Shown in pieces: positions 56,597 to 64,000 of a stretch of 64,000 nt of DNA (its first letter is position 1; the number at the start of each line of letters is the position of its first letter). The translations under genes and the position numbers were made by a program. The DNA is from Pseudomonas wenzhouensis (lineage in GTDB: Bacteria; Pseudomonadota; Gammaproteobacteria; Pseudomonadales; Pseudomonadaceae), in NCBI RefSeq assembly GCF_021029445.1, contig NZ_CP072610.1, positions 1,984,001 through 2,048,000 of the forward strand. Direction: 5' to 3'. The notes beneath the pieces were generated by a model. That model made no database searches. It was not told the origin of the DNA and was given only the letters and a program-made list of their open reading frames with translations.

Positions 56597-57387
56597 ATAC
56601 CCAGTACCTCAACAGCGAGTTCGCCGCCAACCTGGTGGCGCTACGCACCATCGTTCACCGCGAGGTGCGCCGTTTCCTGCGTATCTGGCCGCAGACCCTG
56701 CTGCCACCGGCGATCACCATGGTGTTGTACTTCGTCATCTTCGGTAACCTGATTGGCCGGCAAATCGGCGACATGGGCGGTTTCAGCTACATGGAGTACA
56801 TCGTGCCGGGGCTGATCATGATGTCGGTGATCACCAACAGCTACGGCAACGTGGTGTCGAGCTTCTTCGGCAGCAAGTTCCAGCGCAACGTCGAGGAACT
56901 GCTGGTGTCGCCAGTGTCGCCGCATACCATCCTCATCGGCTTCGTCGTCGGTGGCGTGCTGCGCGGGCTGGCAGTGGGTTTCATCGTCACGCTGCTATCG
57001 CTGTTCTTCACCCAGTTGCAGGTGCATCACCTGGGTGTGACCGTGCTGGTGGTGTTGCTGACGGCGACCATCTTTTCTCTCGGTGGCTTCGTCAATGCGG
57101 TGTTTGCGCGCAACTTCGACGACATTTCGATCATCCCCACCTTCGTGCTGACGCCTTTGACCTACCTGGGCGGGGTGTTCTATTCCATCACGTTGTTACC
57201 GCCATTCTGGCAGACGGTGTCGCTGGGCAACCCCATCCTGCATATGGTCAATGCCTTTCGTTACGGCATTCTCGGGGTGTCCGACATTCGCATTGGCGTG
57301 GCCATTGGCTTCATGCTGCTGGCCACCGCCGTGCTCTACACCCTGTGCATCCGTCTGCTGATCAGCGGTCGCGGCATGCGTCAGTGA
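56593..57387 (+). CDS. ABC-2 exporter, permease subunit (YadH-like)
   Basis: A 264-residue ABC-2 membrane protein with six transmembrane segments: 'TLLPPAITMVLYFVIFGNLIG', 'GFSYMEYIVPGLIMMSVITNSYGNV', 'VLVVLLTATIFSLGGFVNAVFARNFDDISIIPTFVLTPLTYLGGVFYSITLLPPFWQ'. The last block is the ABC-2 signature. Forms a half-transporter pair with the upstream ATPase, four-base overlap. Confidence 0.92.
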   Translation: MNTQYLNSEFAANLVALRTIVHREVRRFLRIWPQTLLPPAITMVLYFVIFGNLIGRQIGDMGGFSYMEYIVPGLIMMSVITNSYGNVVSSFFGSKFQRNVEELLVSPVSPHTILIGFVVGGVLRGLAVGFIVTLLSLFFTQLQVHHLGVTVLVVLLTATIFSLGGFVNAVFARNFDDISIIPTFVLTPLTYLGGVFYSITLLPPFWQTVSLGNPILHMVNAFRYGILGVSDIRIGVAIGFMLLATAVLYTLCIRLLISGRGMRQ

Positions 57388-57655
57388 CATTTTCCGCGTC
57401 TGTAGTAGGCGCGGATTTATCCGCGATTCTCGCGGCGTAACCGCCCCTAGACGTCAATATGCAGTCCGGATGAAGTCCGGGGGATGGCCGCTGTGCTCCC
57501 CGGATTTCATCCGGGCGAGCGTTGGATGCTCGCGGCCAAAGCCGCTCCTTAAGATTGTGGTGGCGCCCGAAAAAACATAGCGAAATAACTTGCGTACCTC
57601 TCATTGACACAGCTGCCGGTTAGACTTCCCCTCTACCAAGAAAAAGGGGGCGATC
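57388..57655. other. Intergenic region with repeats before the RND operon
   Basis: 268 bp containing CGCGGATTTATCCGCG (57411-57426) and further GGATTTCATCC / CGCGGC palindromic pieces of dispersed intergenic type. The promoter of the RND operon should lie near 57600, with AAGAAAAAGGGGG before the ATG as its ribosome-binding site. Confidence 0.55.
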
Positions 57656-58678
57656 ATGACGATGCTGTTGCGTGCTCTTCCATGGCTGTTACCGCTGGCG
57701 CTGGTGCTACCTGCAGTGGCTGCCGAAGGGCCAATGGTCGAAGTCGTCGAAGTCCGGCAGATGGAGGTACGTGACGAGCTGATTACCTTTGGTTCGCTGC
57801 GTTCCGATGAGTCGGTGATGATCCGCCCGGAAGTGGAGGGGCGCCTGGCTACCCTGCATTTTCGTGAAGGTCAGGCGGTAGCGGCGGGTGATCTGCTGAT
57901 CAGCCTTGACGATGCCATTGCCCGTGCCGAGTTCGCCCAGGCTCGGGCCAACCTCGACCTCGCCGAGAAAAACTACCAGCGTGCGCAGATGCTGTTTCAG
58001 CGTGGCGCCAGCAACGCCCAGGCGCGGGACGAGGCGCAAAGCCAGCTCCAGGCCGCGCGTGCCAGTCAGGCGCTGGCCCAGGCACGGCTCGACAAGACCC
58101 AGATCAAGGCGCCCTACGATGGCACGCTCGGCCTGCGCCAGGCCAGTGTTGGCGACTACCTCAGTGCCGGGCAGAACATCGTCAATCTGGAGGTGCTCGA
58201 CCCGCTCAAGGTCGATTTCCGTATTCCGCAGAAGGCCGTGGCTCAGGTGCGCCTGGGGCAGACCGTGGAAATCACCCTCGATACTTACCCGGATGAACGT
58301 TTTCGTGGCGAAATCTTCGCCATCAACCCGCGCCTGGATGAAGCCGGGCGTAGCCAGGCCATCCGTGCACATATCGCCAACGATGACCGCCGCCTGCGTC
58401 CGGGGCAGTTCGTGCGTGTCTCGGTGATTCTCGAAGAACGGCCCAACGCGCTGGTGATTCCCGAAGAGGCGGTGATGCCGCAGGGTGACAAGTTGCTGGT
58501 CAATCTGTTGGTCGATGGCAAGGTCGAGCGCCGTGAAGTGACGCTGGGCAAGCGTTTCGACGGCTTGGTCGAAGTGCGTGAAGGTTTGCAGGGCGACGAA
58601 ACCATTATCAGCGCCGGTTGGCAGCGTGTACGCGAAGGGCTGGCCGTGCGCAGCAAGAGTGGGGAGCGCCAGCTGTGA
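57656..58678 (+). CDS. RND efflux periplasmic adaptor
   Basis: A 340-residue membrane-fusion protein with a Sec signal peptide ('LPWLLPLALVLPAVAAEG') and no lipobox. A barrel-sandwich half 'VEGRLATLHFREGQAVAAGDLLISLDD', alpha-hairpin 'ARANLDLAEKNYQRAQMLFQRGASNAQARDEAQSQLQ', second half 'TQIKAPYDGTLGLRQASVGDYLSAGQNIV' and beta-barrel 'IRAHIANDDRRLRPGQFVRVSV' follow in order. It couples the inner-membrane pump to an outer-membrane channel. Its stop overlaps the GTG of the pump gene. Confidence 0.92.
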   Translation: MTMLLRALPWLLPLALVLPAVAAEGPMVEVVEVRQMEVRDELITFGSLRSDESVMIRPEVEGRLATLHFREGQAVAAGDLLISLDDAIARAEFAQARANLDLAEKNYQRAQMLFQRGASNAQARDEAQSQLQAARASQALAQARLDKTQIKAPYDGTLGLRQASVGDYLSAGQNIVNLEVLDPLKVDFRIPQKAVAQVRLGQTVEITLDTYPDERFRGEIFAINPRLDEAGRSQAIRAHIANDDRRLRPGQFVRVSVILEERPNALVIPEEAVMPQGDKLLVNLLVDGKVERREVTLGKRFDGLVEVREGLQGDETIISAGWQRVREGLAVRSKSGERQL

Positions 58679-61600
58679 CACTCTCTGACGTCTGCATTCG
58701 CCGGCCGGTATTCGCCACCGTCCTGTCGCTGATCGTGGTGCTGTTGGGGCTGATGGCCTACGACCGCCTCAATGTGCGTGAATACCCCAATATCGACGTG
58801 CCCATCGTCACCGTGCAGGTTACCTATCCCGGTGCCAGCCCGGAGATCATGGAGTCGCAGGTGGCGCAGCCAGTGGAAGACGTGCTGTCGGGTATCGAAG
58901 GGCTGGATTTCGTCACCTCCATCAGCCGTGCGGAAAACACCCAGATCACCGCGCAGTTCCGTCTTGGCCGCAGCGCCGACGAGGCCGCCAACGATGTGCG
59001 TGACCGCCTGGGGCGGGTGCGTAACCTGCTGCCCGACGAAGTCGACGAGCCCATCGTGCAGAAGGTCGAGGCCGATGCCCAGCCAGTGGTGTGGATTGCC
59101 TTCCATAGCCAGCAGCACAGTGCCATGGAGATCACCGACCTGCTGGAGCGGGTGATCAAGGATCGCCTGCAGACCATTCCCGGTGTTTCCGAAGTACAGG
59201 TGCGTGGTGCCCGTACCTTCTCCATGCGTATCTGGCTCGATCCGGAGAAACTCGCCGCGCACAACCTCACCGTGCAGGACGTGGAAGATGCCTTGCGCCG
59301 GCAGAACGTGGAAATCCCGGCCGGGCGCATCGAGTCGCGCGAGCGCGAGTTCAGCGTGCTGTCGGAAACCGACTTGCGCACGCCGGAGCAGTTCAACGAG
59401 CTGATTCTCGATGATTCGCAAGGCTATCTGCTGCGCCTGTCCGATGTTGGCCGCGCTGAAGTGGGGCCGCGCGACGAGCGCACCGTGGTGCGCTTCAACG
59501 GTCTGCCGGCGGTGACCCTGGGCCTGGTCAAGCAGGCCACGGCCAACCCGCTGGATATCTCCGACGGGCTCGAAGCGGCCTGGGACGACGTTCAGGCCTT
59601 GTTGCCCGACGGCATGAACATGACCGTGGCCAACGACAACTCGCAGTTCATCCGCGAATCCATCGACAACGTCTTCACCACCATCTGGGAAGCCGTGGCG
59701 CTGGTCATCCTGATCATCTTCATCTTCCTGCGCTCGTTGCGCGCGACGCTGATCCCGCTGGTGACCATTCCGGTGTCGCTGATCGGCGCCTTCGCCCTGA
59801 TGTCGCTGATGGGCTTCACCATCAACACCCTGACCCTGCTGGCCATGGTGCTGGCCATCGGTCTGGTGGTGGACGACGCCATCGTCATGCTGGAAAACAT
59901 CCATCGCCATATCGAGGCGGGGATGAAACCCATGCAGGCGGCCTTCAAGGGCAGCCGCGAGATCGCCTTCGCGGTGATCGCCATGACCCTGACCCTGGCT
60001 GCCGTGTTCGCCCCCATCGGCTTCATGCAGGGGACTACCGGCAAGCTGTTCACCGAGTTCGCCTGGACCCTGGCTGGCTCGGTACTGGTCTCCGGTTTCG
60101 TTGCCCTGACGCTGACGCCGATGATGTGCGCGGTGATGCTCAAACCTCACTCGCACGAGCAGCGCCATGGTCGCGTGTACAACCTGATCGAAGGTTTCCT
60201 CAACGGCCTGACCTACAGCTACAAGCACAGCCTGGATCGTGCCTTGAGTGCCTGGCCGCTGGTGCTGGCTGTACTGCTGGGGGCTTTCGTGCTGTGCGCC
60301 TGGCTGTTCGGCGGCTTGCGCTCCGAGCTGGCGCCAACCGAGGACACCGGCACCATCGTCGGCGTGTTCAATGGTCCGGACGGTGCCACCATCGATTACA
60401 CGGCGCGCTACGCCCGGGAGGTCGAGGCCGCTTACGCAAGCATTCCCGAGACCAATCGCTATCTGGTCATTGCGGGTTTTCCGACCGTGGCCCAGGGCAT
60501 TTCCTTCATGAAGCTGGAGGACTGGGGCGATCGTTCGCGTAACCAGTTCGAGATTCGCAACGAGTTGCTGCCGCAGTTGCAGGATATTGCCGGTATGCGC
60601 GTCACGCCGGTCAACCGTCCGCCGCTGGGGCAGAGCGCGCGCAACCAGCCGATCAACTTCGTCGTGCGCTCGTCCATGGAGTACGCCGAACTGCAGGGTT
60701 ACGTCGATCAACTGATGGAGCGCATGCGCGACTATCCGGGGGTCGAGGGCCTGGACAGCGACCTCAAGCTCAACTCGCCGCAGTTGCAGATTACCGTCAA
60801 CCGTGAGCAGGCCGCCGCCGTTGGCACCGATGTGTCGGTGATCGGCCGCAGTCTGGAAAGTCTGTTCGGCAGCCGTCAGGTGACCCGCTTCAAGCAGAAT
60901 GGCGAGCAGTATGACGTGCTGGTGCAGTTGCAGGACGTCGACCGCAGCAACCCGCAGGATCTGGATCGCGTCTACGTGCGTGACCGCGACGGTGGCATGG
61001 TGCAGCTCTCCAACCTGATCGAGGTGCGTGAGACCGTGGCGCCGCGCGAGCTCAATCATTTCAACCAGTTGCGCGCGGTGACCATCAGCGCCAACGTCGG
61101 TACGGGTTACACCCTGGGCGAGGCGCTCAATCACCTGGAAAGCGTGGCGCGCGAGGTGTTCCCGCCGGAGACGCAGTATGACTACACCGGCACGTCGCGT
61201 GATTTCAAGGAGTCCAGTTCGGGCATCCTGCTGATCTTCGCCCTGGCCCTGGCCTTCATCTTCCTGGTGCTGGCGGCGCAGTTCGAGAGCTTCAGCGATC
61301 CGCTGATCATCCTCTTCAGCGTGCCGCTGTCGATGGCCGGTGCCTTGCTGGCGCTGAAGCTGTTCGGTGGCACCTGGAATATCTATTCGCAGATTGGTTT
61401 GGTGACCCTGATCGGCCTGATCACCAAGCACGGCATCCTCATCGTCGAGTTCGCCAACCATCTGTTGCGTGAGGGCAAGGCGCTGCGCGATGCGGTGATC
61501 GAGGCGTCGGTGCAGCGCCTGCGGCCGATCCTGATGACCACCGGCGCCATGGTGTTGGGTTCGTTGCCGCTGGCCATCGCCACCGGCGCTGGTGCGGAAA

Positions 61601-61743
61601 GTCGTCAGCAGATCGGCCTGGTGATCGTTGGCGGGCTCATAGTCGGGACTTTCTTCACCCTGTATGTGATCCCGACGCTGTACCTGCTGCTGCGCCGCTG
61701 GGCGCCACTGCGCAAGATCGAGGAGGAGCCGGTGGCGGTCTGA
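58675..61743 (+). CDS. RND efflux transporter (HAE-1, AcrB/MexF-like)
   Basis: A 1022-residue proton-driven pump with twelve transmembrane segments and two large periplasmic loops. Start is GTG at 58675 (MTLSDVCIRRPVFATVLSL). The proton-relay Asp pair is in TM4 'LAIGLVVDDAIVMLENIHRHI'; 'TGTSRDFKESSSGILLIFALALAFIFLVLAAQFESF' and 'LITKHGILIVEFANHLLREG' are the second-half hallmarks. Translationally coupled to the adaptor. No outer-membrane factor gene follows, so it must borrow one such as OprM. Substrate unknown. Confidence 0.94.
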   Translation: MTLSDVCIRRPVFATVLSLIVVLLGLMAYDRLNVREYPNIDVPIVTVQVTYPGASPEIMESQVAQPVEDVLSGIEGLDFVTSISRAENTQITAQFRLGRSADEAANDVRDRLGRVRNLLPDEVDEPIVQKVEADAQPVVWIAFHSQQHSAMEITDLLERVIKDRLQTIPGVSEVQVRGARTFSMRIWLDPEKLAAHNLTVQDVEDALRRQNVEIPAGRIESREREFSVLSETDLRTPEQFNELILDDSQGYLLRLSDVGRAEVGPRDERTVVRFNGLPAVTLGLVKQATANPLDISDGLEAAWDDVQALLPDGMNMTVANDNSQFIRESIDNVFTTIWEAVALVILIIFIFLRSLRATLIPLVTIPVSLIGAFALMSLMGFTINTLTLLAMVLAIGLVVDDAIVMLENIHRHIEAGMKPMQAAFKGSREIAFAVIAMTLTLAAVFAPIGFMQGTTGKLFTEFAWTLAGSVLVSGFVALTLTPMMCAVMLKPHSHEQRHGRVYNLIEGFLNGLTYSYKHSLDRALSAWPLVLAVLLGAFVLCAWLFGGLRSELAPTEDTGTIVGVFNGPDGATIDYTARYAREVEAAYASIPETNRYLVIAGFPTVAQGISFMKLEDWGDRSRNQFEIRNELLPQLQDIAGMRVTPVNRPPLGQSARNQPINFVVRSSMEYAELQGYVDQLMERMRDYPGVEGLDSDLKLNSPQLQITVNREQAAAVGTDVSVIGRSLESLFGSRQVTRFKQNGEQYDVLVQLQDVDRSNPQDLDRVYVRDRDGGMVQLSNLIEVRETVAPRELNHFNQLRAVTISANVGTGYTLGEALNHLESVAREVFPPETQYDYTGTSRDFKESSSGILLIFALALAFIFLVLAAQFESFSDPLIILFSVPLSMAGALLALKLFGGTWNIYSQIGLVTLIGLITKHGILIVEFANHLLREGKALRDAVIEASVQRLRPILMTTGAMVLGSLPLAIATGAGAESRQQIGLVIVGGLIVGTFFTLYVIPTLYLLLRRWAPLRKIEEEPVAV

Positions 61744-61912
61744 ATCCTCCAGGAGGGGCTTTGGCGGCAGTCGCGTCTACGACTGCCGGGATGCAGGATG
61801 CCCGAGCTGAAAGCCCCTCCCATGGATTACCGTTCAGCTTCGGTCGGCGGGTGCAGTAGGACGGCCAACCCGCTAAACTCGCGCGGTTTTTCGCCACTCT
61901 GGATTGCGCGCC

Positions 61913-62743
61913 ATGCAGCACCCTGCCGAACACTCCCCGCTGGGCAAGTCCAGCCAGTACATCGCCGAGTACAGCCCCGAGCTGCTGTTTCCCATCTCGC
62001 GCACTACCAAGTGGGCGGAGCTGGGCCTGGATGGCACCAGTCTGCCGTATCAGGGGGTGGACTACTGGAACTGCTACGAGTTGTCCTGGCTGCTGCCGTC
62101 CGGCAAGCCGGTAGTGGCCATCGGTGAGTTCGCCATCCCGGCTGACTCGCCGAACATCATCGAGTCGAAGTCGTTCAAGCTCTATCTCAACTCGCTGAAT
62201 CAGTCGGTTTTCACCTCTTGGGATGAGGTACAGGCGACGCTGGTGCGTGATTTGTCAGCGGTGGCCGGCAAGCCAGTGGCGGTGCGTCTGCGCTCTCTGG
62301 CTGAGGTTTCCGAGGAAGGAGTGGCGACACTACCCGGTCAGTGCATCGATGAGCTGGATATCAGCGTCAGCCAGTACGATCACCCGCAGCCCGAGTTGCT
62401 GCGTTGCGACGCCGGTCGTGTGGTGCAGGAGCGTCTGCACAGCCATCTGCTCAAGTCCAACTGCCCGGTCACTGGCCAGCCGGACTGGGGCAGCCTGGTC
62501 GTCGAGTACCGCGGTGCGGCGCTGGATCATGCCAGCCTGCTGGCGTATCTGGTGAGCTTTCGCCAGCACGCCGATTTTCACGAGCAGTGCGTCGAGCGCA
62601 TCTTCCTCGATCTGCAGCGCCTGCTGCAGCCGCAGTCGCTGACCGTCTACGCGCGCTACGTGCGTCGCGGCGGGCTGGATATCAACCCTTACCGCAGCAC
62701 TGGGGCGATCACGCTGGAAAATTGCCGCCTGGCGCGGCAGTGA
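61913..62743 (+). CDS. queF: NADPH-dependent 7-cyano-7-deazaguanine reductase
   Basis: A 276-residue two-domain QueF making preQ1 for queuosine in tRNA. The nucleophilic Cys is in '[21 protein letters not shown]', substrate-pocket Glu/His lie in '[17 protein letters not shown]', and '[14 protein letters not shown]' is the QueF-specific motif. ATG at 61913 ([20 protein letters not shown]); a TTG nine bases earlier is in frame but not typical. Confidence 0.95.
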   Translation: MQHPAEHSPLGKSSQYIAEYSPELLFPISRTTKWAELGLDGTSLPYQGVDYWNCYELSWLLPSGKPVVAIGEFAIPADSPNIIESKSFKLYLNSLNQSVFTSWDEVQATLVRDLSAVAGKPVAVRLRSLAEVSEEGVATLPGQCIDELDISVSQYDHPQPELLRCDAGRVVQERLHSHLLKSNCPVTGQPDWGSLVVEYRGAALDHASLLAYLVSFRQHADFHEQCVERIFLDLQRLLQPQSLTVYARYVRRGGLDINPYRSTGAITLENCRLARQ

Positions 62744-62779
62744 TCCGTGAAAAATGCCGCTTGGACAATGCGGCCATTG

Positions 62780-62804
62780 TAGGAGCCCCGCCCCGGGGCG
62801 AGGC
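62780..62804. repeat. TAGGAGCCCCGCCC palindromic intergenic repeat
   Basis: A GC-rich imperfect palindrome with CGCCCCGGGGCG at its centre. A near-identical copy at 11913-11937 is the sequence bordered by the IS1111-type element, so this one shows what that target looks like uninterrupted. Confidence 0.65.
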
Positions 62805-62930
62805 TTTTCCCGTCAGCTACGCCCTGGTTCGCGGCGGGGCGCCGCTGCTACACCTTCGATGCGTCGACGCTTGGCCAGGAGGCATTGGCTAGGCGGCGTG
62901 AAACGCCAGGTCTGAACCGGAGCAGGGCAT

Positions 62931-63197
62931 TCAGATGCCCATATTGGCCAGGCTCTGCATGATGTTGCGCAGGGTGCCGGCAAGCGTGGGATGGCTGGCT
63001 TCGAAGCGCTCCACTGCCAGATTGACGCCATCGACCAGCGTTGCATCAGGTGCTGCTGCGGCTTCGCGTGCCAGTTGTACTTCGATTTCCTGAGTCAGCA
63101 GGTAAAGCGATGCGCGTTCTTCCTCGCTGAGCGGGGTGTCCTGAGCCAGATGTTGATGGAGGGCTTCCAATTGCTGCTGCAGGTCACTTGCGGGCAT
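62931..63197 (-). CDS. DUF4404 family protein
   Basis: An 88-residue helical protein (MPASDLQQQLEALHQHLAQDTPLSEEERASL... ending 'HPTLAGTLRNIMQSLANMGI'), the DUF4404 pattern. No signal or membrane segment. Function unknown. Co-directional with the HAD gene upstream; AAGGAGA lies just before its ATG. Confidence 0.85.
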   Translation of the reverse strand: MPASDLQQQLEALHQHLAQDTPLSEEERASLYLLTQEIEVQLAREAAAAPDATLVDGVNLAVERFEASHPTLAGTLRNIMQSLANMGI

Positions 63198-63316
63198 AGC
63201 GTTTTCTCCTTATGGAATCGGCATAGGCAGTGACTCCCGGCATGGCCGGAAGTTTTCAATCCCGTAGCTGAAGGTTAATCCATGCGGGGCGGCTTTGCCT
63301 GATTCGAGTCAATGGC

Positions 63317-64000
63317 TCAGGGCTTTTCGCCCTTGCTGCGGCGTACGCCGATATCATCCAGGCTGGCCTCGATTTCCCCGAGGTGATCGACGACCGAATG
63401 CACGCCCAGGCGATAGAGTTGCAGCGTGGCCCTGGCGCGCAAATGCTCCTGTGCGCTCGTACCCAGTGTCTGCCACTCGGCCAGGCTGTAGCCGCACAGT
63501 GGCCCGCTAGCGGCCAGGCCGATGGTCCAGCAGCCGGCATTGAGTCCGGCTTGTAGCAGCAGGGGATTCGCGCTGACGACTACGCAGCCATCGAGGCGCT
63601 CGACCTTCAGTTGGCTCAATGCCTGCCAGCAACTGTCTGGCGCAGGCCATGGCCTGGCCTGACGCATCAGTACCGCTTCGATGGTGGTGGGCAACGCTTC
63701 TGCCAGGCGCAGGCTGGTATCAGCGGGCAGGTTATCCAGCCAGGCGCAGGACATGCCGGTGGCATGCAGGGTGTGCAGCAACTGTGCAGCACCGGGAGTC
63801 AACTCGGCATGCTCGCCGGCGACCTCGCTCATTGCCTGCAGCAGCGCTTGCAGCTGTGCTGCGCTTGCCGGCTTACCGAGCCAGGCGTCAAGTGCCTGTT
63901 GCGGGGTAGCCGCCAGGCTCGCAGTGGTGTCGCGGGGATGCAGCCGTTGCAGGGTGCCGGGCAGCAAGCGGGCGCCGAAGTCGACCAGGCAGCCGGACAG
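63317..64000 (-). CDS. HAD hydrolase, phosphonatase-like (5' end outside window)
   Basis: The frame stays open to base 64000 and reads ...SGCLVDFGARLLPGTL at the edge, equivalent to the post-nucleophile part of phosphonoacetaldehyde hydrolase (WAGTTVDFGS), so only a few N-terminal residues are missing. Later parts are a cap-like helical region ('LDAWLGKPASAAQLQALLQAMSEVAGEHAELTPGAAQLLHTLHATG') and 'AGLNAGCWTIGLAASGPLCGYSLAEWQTLG', the phosphonatase tail. The catalytic Asp lies beyond the window and cannot be checked. Recalled Pseudomonas neighbours queF and DUF4404 agree. Confidence 0.8.
   Translation of the reverse strand: MSGCLVDFGARLLPGTLQRLHPRDTTASLAATPQQALDAWLGKPASAAQLQALLQAMSEVAGEHAELTPGAAQLLHTLHATGMSCAWLDNLPADTSLRLAEALPTTIEAVLMRQARPWPAPDSCWQALSQLKVERLDGCVVVSANPLLLQAGLNAGCWTIGLAASGPLCGYSLAEWQTLGTSAQEHLRARATLQLYRLGVHSVVDHLGEIEASLDDIGVRRSKGEKP

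Noticed and set aside
58285..61461. Very long antisense open frame opposite the RND pump gene
   Set aside because: His/Gln/Asp-rich composition with no domains is the usual shadow of a GC-rich gene with strong third-position bias; the + strand has all RND motifs.

Overview
The window is about 64 kb of GC-rich gammaproteobacterial chromosome, almost certainly Pseudomonas. The P. mendocina/oleovorans side of the genus is a weaker guess. The genus call rests on gene neighbourhoods I recall from P. aeruginosa: aroC-MFS-mtnD-like-alkA; aer-acnA-rlmM-tusA; gpx-ospR-sagS; GST-tRNA(Glu/Gly)-fadE; yadGH-type ABC genes; queF-DUF4404-phosphonatase-like HAD. These blocks are joined in an order different from P. 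aeruginosa.

Layout. 1-4.5 kb: end of aroC, an MFS carrier, an acireductone-dioxygenase-like protein that has lost three of four metal ligands, a periplasmic histidine phosphatase, and the alkylation-repair pair alkA-ogt. 4.7-8.9 kb: an AraC regulator divergent from a flavin monooxygenase - HSL esterase - SDR operon, the same gene arrangement as mycobacterial virS-mymA-lipR-Rv3085. 9.2-10.4 kb: an RraB-like protein and a class I glutamine amidotransferase. 10.5-15.3 kb: an insertion-sequence cluster. It holds an IS1111-type IS110 element whose 3' non-coding segment matches its own reconstructed insertion site over 11 nt, then an IS66 element with an 8-bp target duplication, which itself carries a nested IS5-family element.

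15.3-30.2 kb: a catabolic island. An AraC regulator, an ATP-dependent hydantoinase/5-oxoprolinase pair (hyuA/hyuB, oplA/oplB-like), a porin and an NCS1 permease lie next to gabD, a class III omega-aminotransferase, lhgO, glaH/csiD and the divergent repressor gene csiR. Read as one pathway this is lactam uptake, ATP-dependent ring opening to an omega-amino acid, transamination, oxidation to glutarate, hydroxylation to L-2-hydroxyglutarate and oxidation to 2-oxoglutarate. The island is bracketed by IS elements: IS110/IS66/IS5 on the left, a truncated IS66 and a broken IS30 on the right.

33-64 kb is mostly core genome. It contains an Aer-like energy-taxis receptor, aconitase, rlmM, tusA, a DUF3080 lipoprotein, a MATE efflux pump, pdxB, gpx-ospR with a perfect 10-bp dyad upstream, the hybrid kinase sagS, a DUF815 ATPase overlapping msrC, a GST and a coiled-coil membrane protein. 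A complete IS5-subgroup element with CTAG duplications follows, then two tandem Glu-Gly tRNA pairs with a clear sigma-70 promoter and terminator. After these come a small hypothetical, fadE, a transglutaminase-like protein, an ABC-2 exporter, an RND adaptor/pump pair without an outer-membrane factor, queF, a DUF4404 protein and a HAD hydrolase cut by the window end.

No CRISPR array, rRNA gene or replication origin was seen. Family names come from reading the proteins, not from database searches.
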